In this document: positions 58,936-64,000 of the stretch, in pieces | Layout of the letters: every line of letters begins with the position of its first letter | Numbering within the stretch: the first letter of the stretch is position 1 | Origin: Silene conica | Lineage: Eukaryota > Streptophyta > Magnoliopsida > Caryophyllales > Caryophyllaceae | Assembly (NCBI GenBank): GCA_029255685.2 | Contig: CM055320.2 | Location: 15,147,111 to 15,211,110, forward strand | DNA length: 64,000 nt | Direction: 5' to 3' | Translations under genes and position numbers: made by a program | Notes under the pieces: generated by a model | Told to the model about the DNA's origin: nothing | Database searches by the model: none | Seen by the model: only the letters and a program-made list of their open reading frames with translations

Positions 58936-59924
58936 CTCTGCCCAGAAATACGCACTTACGCCATTTAAGAACTCAACCAAACTTCATGGGATTGCTTCTA
59001 TACTTCGTATATACTACTAAAATCACGAATTACAGCATATACCAACACTCATGAAGCATCATAAAATCATTATCATAGATTACCCATAATTACTCATATC
59101 AAATATTGAAAACACCCATTATTTCCACATAAACAACATACCCATTATCAATCCTCCATAAACCATGTGAGAAACATATAATCATCAAATCCTAACATGA
59201 TACTAACTAATTTACAGCATCACAACCACAATCCACATAACCTAAACATGTTTCTAGTAGATAAACATACTAAAAATCAAGTAAAGTGCTAATATAGACA
59301 AAAGGCCGAGTTTCTCATTATCGTCACCTTAAAGAGCGATTTCTTCACGCCTAGTCTTGAATAATATATGAATCCTTATCCGGGTCGTCAATGTCGACAC
59401 CTACAAACAACAAAACGGGTTATAAGAGGGTATTTTCGAGTTCTCCTCAAAACAGCCCAGAAATGAAGTTTCACGAAATTGAAAACGAAAGTGATAGAAA
59501 GATCAGAAATGGAGAGAGGAATGCGATGGTGAAAACCTCGAGTTAAACGGAGTTAAGATAAGAAAACGGATGATGATTTTGTGAAGTTGAGAAAGAGCAA
59601 AAATGGAGAAAACAAAGTCACTGTATTATTACTTGGGGAAGGAGGTATCACGTTGGAAAGGAGGTAGGGGTGTACTTTATATTTCACTTGAGTCGGGTTT
59701 GCTTTAATTAAGTGAAACGGAAATGTGAGACGGGTTGATATTAAATAACCAAGGCATCTTAAGCTTAAATGGTTTTTAAGACGAACTTAACGGAAATCTT
59801 AAAAATAAAACTTACGAATTATAATTAAAATATTATTAAATTCCGTAAACTACTTTTAAATTATTAAATTCACTTTTATAAAAATACGGGATGTTACAAT
59901 ATCCGTCGCAAGGGAGACTTACTG

Positions 59925-60424
59925 AAAGAAATTAACAGATTTGTGACGTTTTTTGACCCATTATAATGTTAAGACGGAGTTCTGTTGCATGGAAAACGAC
60001 TAATTGAGCTAGTTTTTTTTTTTTTTTTTTTTTTTTTTATTTCTTCTCATTTCCCATTTTCATTTTTGTTAGAAAAGTTGGAAAAAGTTAAAAAAATTTA
60101 TATAAAAAGTATACAAATACTAAAGAATATTGTTTTCTATATTTAATACGGGGCAAAAAAACTGTAAATAATCAATTATTTCCTAATTCTAATAAAAAAA
60201 TTGTAAATAATTTATTATTTTTTAGTTATAAAAGGAAAGTGGTAAATAACTTTTTTTCATAATCAATTATTTTATAGTTCTAACAGAAAAATTGTAAATA
60301 ATTTATTTTCTTATTTTCTAATTCCGATAGGAAAATTATAAATACATTATTATTTATAAATATAGTGTTTTGTAAAAGTTGGAGACTACCACGTCGCTCG
60401 AAAAAAGTCGTATTTAATTATATA
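59925..60424. other. AT-rich spacer with a long T-run
   Basis: A run of about 30 T lies at 60010-60039. Repeated words (gtaaataatttatt, aattattt) follow. No gene or clear element edge. Confidence 0.5.
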
Positions 60425-62895
60425 CTAGTATCTTTGCCCGTGCGATGCACGGATACTAAATTATTTGTGATATTCATAACATTTCTCACCATTTAAGTCA
60501 AATATAAATATTCTTGATATAAAAATAGTATTTGCTCGTTATAGAAATGTGATATTTTGTTAATACAATTACCTTGTTTATATTTATTTATGACATTAAT
60601 GCTACTATCATCCATACACCTATTATGGGTCATCGTATTAAATCTCAGATACATCTAACGACCCAAGTTGCTGCAATCATCTTCAGTACCACACGAAAGA
60701 ACCCTTTAAACCATTACTCTTACACTTCGAACAACACATGAAACGGTCTATCATCCAAAGTCACGCCTATTAACTTATCATGAAATTAACCACCAAATGT
60801 GATGGAGTCATCTTTACTCCTACCTCAAACAACCATCAAATTCATCATCGGCACCCTTCTCCTAGTCTTCAATACACACCTAAAATATTAAAGTCAACCC
60901 TCTTTCTCGAAACACTGCACCCAGACTTATCCCTCAAAGTTATTTCTCCCTTTAAAACGTTCATCCACCTATCAGTAACTTAACTTTTACCTTCAAAACC
61001 ACCTTGCTTGAATGAGAAGTGCTTGACGGGGAAAAAACAAAGACATGTAATTTTTGATTTAGTTAACAAATGAAGTAGGAGAGAAGTGACAAGAAATGAA
61101 TAGAGGATGCAACACCCGAGATGTTACATTGGAGTTGAGCGTAAAATTTAAATCTTGATATTTTTTAATCGATCACCAAGACAAAAAAATAGCCTAGTTA
61201 AAGTTAATAATAATTTATTGACCTGGCATTTATTAACATTTCATTAGGTATTTTTGTGTTTCACAAAGAAAAACAAAATTGAGTTTACAAACACAGTGTT
61301 TTAGAGATTTTAAACCTATTTTCATTGCATATATGCCTATGTCATTTACACATAAGAAAACTTTGAAATAAAATTTATCTACTTCCTCAGTTTTCTTACT
61401 ACATAGCCCTTATTTCCCTCACCATTCAGGCATTCATCGTACCCTTTTCACCCAACTAACCAACTTGACCATCAGAATTAATCGTATGCGTCACTGAACA
61501 ACCTCATCGTACCTATATTTACTTTTACTGCTCAAATCACACTCTTAAATGTCGGAAAGTAACCCTATCCTAAAAACACTTACCTTCTATCTTAAAACCT
61601 ATATAACCTCCTCACCTCTAAAAAAAATAAACACATTCATTGTAAAATCAACCCCCATCATATAAGACAATCAAAATTTAGTATATATATGTGATATTTA
61701 AGAGATTTTTAACCTATTTTTAGAGCATATGTGCCTCTATCGTTTTTGACATTATACAATCTTGAATGAAATTCTTATAATTATTTTCTCAAATTTTCTT
61801 ATCATTGCCTTACTACCTTTTTTCCACACCATTTAGGCATTCGTCATATCTTCTGACCCAACTAACCAACTTAAATCAACTAACTGTATGCCCGAACAAT
61901 TCTAGCTTATCGACATTTGATTGCATTACTTAAACACACTATTAAAAGTCAGAGAGTAACTCTACTACCAAGACACTTCTACCCTCAAGATCTATGTATT
62001 CCCAATTTCCCACCTCTCAATAAAACGACACATCCAATGTAAAATCAACTCACACCATATAAGACAATCCCCATCTGTAAAAAAAAAGGTGAAAATATGT
62101 ATGGGAAAATAGAGTACAAACTATAAACTATAGTCTTATAACTATGACTAACGAATAACTTTGATTTTCTTTCGACGTTTTCGTTTCCGAAATTCTTTAA
62201 TTTTCATTATTTTGTTGTTTATCAAATAACGTCTAATACTCATCTACATTTCATTTCATCCACACAATTATTCCACCTGATCCACCCATATCATTATTGT
62301 GTTCTTTATTATTTTTATTTATACTCCTTAGATTGTAATTTGACAACCCAACACAGTTATTCCGCTTGACTCACGTATGTCGTTGTGTTCTTTATTATTT
62401 ATATTTATAATTATATATTTATACTCATTAATTCGAAATTTGACAACCCAACTAACCAACTTGATCATTAAAATCATCAATTGTATCCCTAAACTACCCA
62501 GCCTATCGAGATTTTATTGTACTACTCAAATTACACTCTTAAACGTCAGGGTCTAACCCTACCCTTTAAGACACTTACCTATTCCCTCAAAAGTCAAAAC
62601 TTATCTACCTCCACCCTCGTAAAACATATGTCACTTTATAAAATAATATCTCATCTATAAAGAATAAAGTGAAAATGTTCAGAAAAAATATTTTATTGTT
62701 TATTTACCTTTCAATACTCATTTAAAATAAATGTCATCCACACAATTATTCCTCTTAATCTATCTAAATCATCATTGTGGTCTTTAATATTTATATTTAT
62801 ACTCTTAAAATATAGTATATTTGACATTTGTCTTATTTGTTTTACTTAAGTAAAGAAATTATCTCATCTATTTCGCATTGTTAACTACTAAAATG
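60425..62895 (-). mobile_element. Helitron-like repeat, less interrupted copy
   Basis: The minus-strand 3' end at 60425 has a hairpin, ccgtgcatcgcacgg, then gcaaagataCTAG and a host T. The body aligns in order with the three pieces of the interrupted copy and keeps empty sites for the solo LTR (near 60858), the MITE (near 61075) and the Helitron (near 61351). Similarity fades near 62895; the 5' end was not seen. No coding region. Confidence 0.65.
61280..62680. repeat. Long-period tandem modules, second copy
   Basis: Three to four diverged modules of about 390-400 bp with the same words as at 55143-56590, for example ccaactaaccaactt, aactgtatgcc and cacacaattattcc. Confidence 0.7.
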
Positions 62896-63512
62896 TACTC
62901 TCTCCATTCATATCCACATTACACATATTCATTTTCCATCCATTCGAATCCACTTTGCACGTTTCTATATTTGGACATAAAAAGGACCATTCTATCCTAA
63001 TTGAACTATCCTATTTACACAAAATGCCATTCTGACCCCACACTAATCCTACATAAAAAATACCCCTAATCCATATTAACCCAATCCAATTACCTTAACC
63101 TTTCCCTCGAATTTTTCAGCCCAATTAAAAACCTACCCAACAAAACTCAACAAACCCAACAAACCCATCAAATTACTCCGTATTTGAATACCTATCTTCA
63201 ACCCCCAACCACGCACATTTATATCCATTTTCTAAATCTTTCCATAATTGAATACCTAGGGTTTTTGTTGTTGAGCACTCATTAACTTCCTCACATCTCT
63301 CTGCCGCTCAATCTCTCTAAACTTTGCTTCCTCTTCCTCTCTCTACCTCTTTGTAATCTCTCGGCTTCCTCTTTCAAATCTCTCTTTCTAATCTCTCGAC
63401 TTTCTCTGTAATCTCTAGTCTTCCTCTCTCTACCCCTTGATTGAAACCCTACATCAAACTCACTACATCTATCATCCCATACACATCCTCTTCAATAACC
63501 CGTATTTTAATT
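62896..63512. other. MITE-like start and pyrimidine-rich leader before the last frame
   Basis: A Stowaway-like word, tactctctccattcatatcc, at about 62897 is echoed at 62931 (tattcattttccatccattc). From 63290 to 63430 the plus strand is strongly TC-rich (ctctctctacctc, aatctctcg), as in many plant 5' leaders. No TATA box was identified with confidence. Confidence 0.4.
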
Positions 63513-64000
63513 ATGAGTAACTATTCATATAATCATCTTCATCAACCCGATTATTTTGATTAAGATGATGATAAATTTTGTTTTTCTTATCTGGATATTA
63601 TTGTCCCGGACTCTCTTGACCCGAATGATTATGGGTCGGAGGTTCCCGAAACTCAATATGATGGCGACGGTGATGTTGTTGAAGGTGCTGCATGCGTTCA
63701 TGATTCCGATGGTGGTGGTTCTGATGAGGCTAGGGTAAATGATGTCGGTAGATCTGATGTTAAGCCTAACGGAAATGTTGGATCTGTTCTTACTCCGGTT
63801 GATGAATCCGGTGGATATTTTCAATCAGAAAGTTAGTTGAAGTTCAAAGCTTTTGAAAAAAGATTTTTACAGAGGGAGGCGGAGAAATCGGAGATTAGAC
63901 ATCAGTTAGTCTTAGCCAAAGGTAAGAGAGTTGGCCCTGAACCGGGTAGCCAAAGTTGGTTAAACATGAAAAAAAAAACGAGGAGAGATGTCTTGCAAAG
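63513..64000 (+). pseudogene. Decayed coding region running off the right edge, unidentified
   Basis: From ATG at 63513 one frame stays readable for about 162 codons, except for TAA at 63561 and TAG at 63834. The first part is acidic and Gly/Asp-rich (VPDSLDPNDYGSEVPETQ, GDGDVVEGAACVHDSDGG). The second part after 63837 is basic and helical-looking (FKAFEKRFLQREAEKSEI, LVLAKGKRVGPEPGS, WLNMKKKTRRDVLQ). The acidic-then-basic layout is seen in some transposase-derived and nuclear proteins, but I do not recognise the family. It could be a decayed gene, or exons with introns that I misread as one frame. Confidence 0.4.

Larger units (their letters stand above)
57111..59898 (-). mobile_element. Solo LTR related to the Tekay element
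   Basis: 2,788 bp, same ends as the Tekay LTR (TGTAAAACCCC...TGTTACA), with a perfect 5-bp duplication, atatc, at 57106-57110 and 59899-59903. It shares the general layout (bracket hairpin, tandem array, bracket hairpin, four CCGG palindromes) but differs clearly in sequence from the LTRs at 43708 and 51194, so it is an older or sister-family copy. Open frames inside are not genes. Confidence 0.92.
56948..59924. mobile_element. Mutator-type MITE split by a solo LTR
   Basis: Left piece about 56948-57110 (gattcttatttgtgacg, tatatccgtcg) and right piece 59904-59924 (cgtcgc...gacttactg) together match the family at 21971, 33912 and 43237. Joined without the LTR, the site reads acggatatatccgtcgc, as in its relatives. 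The outer 9-bp duplication (aagaaaatt / aaagaaatt) is imperfect. Confidence 0.8.

Noticed and set aside
63525-63824. 99-codon minus-strand protein
   Set aside because: Ile/Asn-rich shadow of the plus-strand acidic coding remnant.

Overview
The window is plant nuclear DNA, almost certainly from a core eudicot: intron-containing UDP-glycosyltransferase genes of the UGT85 type, Ty1/copia and Ty3/gypsy elements primed by plant tRNA-Met and tRNA-Asp, Helitrons, CACTA ends, hAT-, Mutator- and Harbinger-type MITEs and tRNA-derived SINEs. The repeat style makes me lean to Caryophyllales, but that is a guess. Only two host genes look able to work; most of the rest is nested transposons.

Layout. 1-11690 is a three-deep nest whose left parts lie outside the window. 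An Athila-type gypsy element (6094-11690, 5' end at the right) is cut in its RNase H region by a copia element (2326-6093), which is cut after the gag zinc knuckle by CACTA-type DNA ending at 2325. The CACTA-side DNA carries a decayed, intron-bearing fragment of a WDR20-like WD40 gene (367-1038). 11691-16803 is repeat-rich intergenic DNA with two SINEs and a 961-bp near-perfect inverted repeat (14467-15427).

The host locus is 16804-37351: two divergent UGT85-like genes. UGT copy 1 (minus) has two exons and an 887-bp intron. UGT copy 2 (plus) has the same two-exon design and phase, but its intron is 14,765 bp. That intron contains a 408-bp hAT-type MITE split by a young gypsy (Tekay-like) element, one LTR of which is split by another hAT-type MITE. 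Every insertion has its target-site duplication. The last PSPG-box residue is Gln in copy 1 and His in copy 2, suggesting different sugar donors.

37352-62900 is a second transposon landscape. A Helitron (37934-39779) and a hAT MITE (40151-40685) precede a large Helitron-like repeat (41437 to about 56835). That repeat is interrupted by a solo LTR, a Mutator-type MITE and a small Helitron. The small Helitron is itself interrupted by a whole-looking Tekay gypsy element (43708-54011) with equal-length, apparently identical 2,818-bp LTRs. A second, less interrupted copy of the repeat at 60425-62895 preserves the empty sites. A related solo LTR (57111-59898) sits inside a Mutator-type MITE. The right edge has a decayed unidentified coding region (63513 onward).

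The most unusual signal is structural. The Tekay-type LTRs carry hairpin arrays whose stems change together while the loops stay constant. Copia, Athila and Tekay elements each independently carry roughly four CG-rich palindromes, spaced exactly 21 bp apart in the first two.
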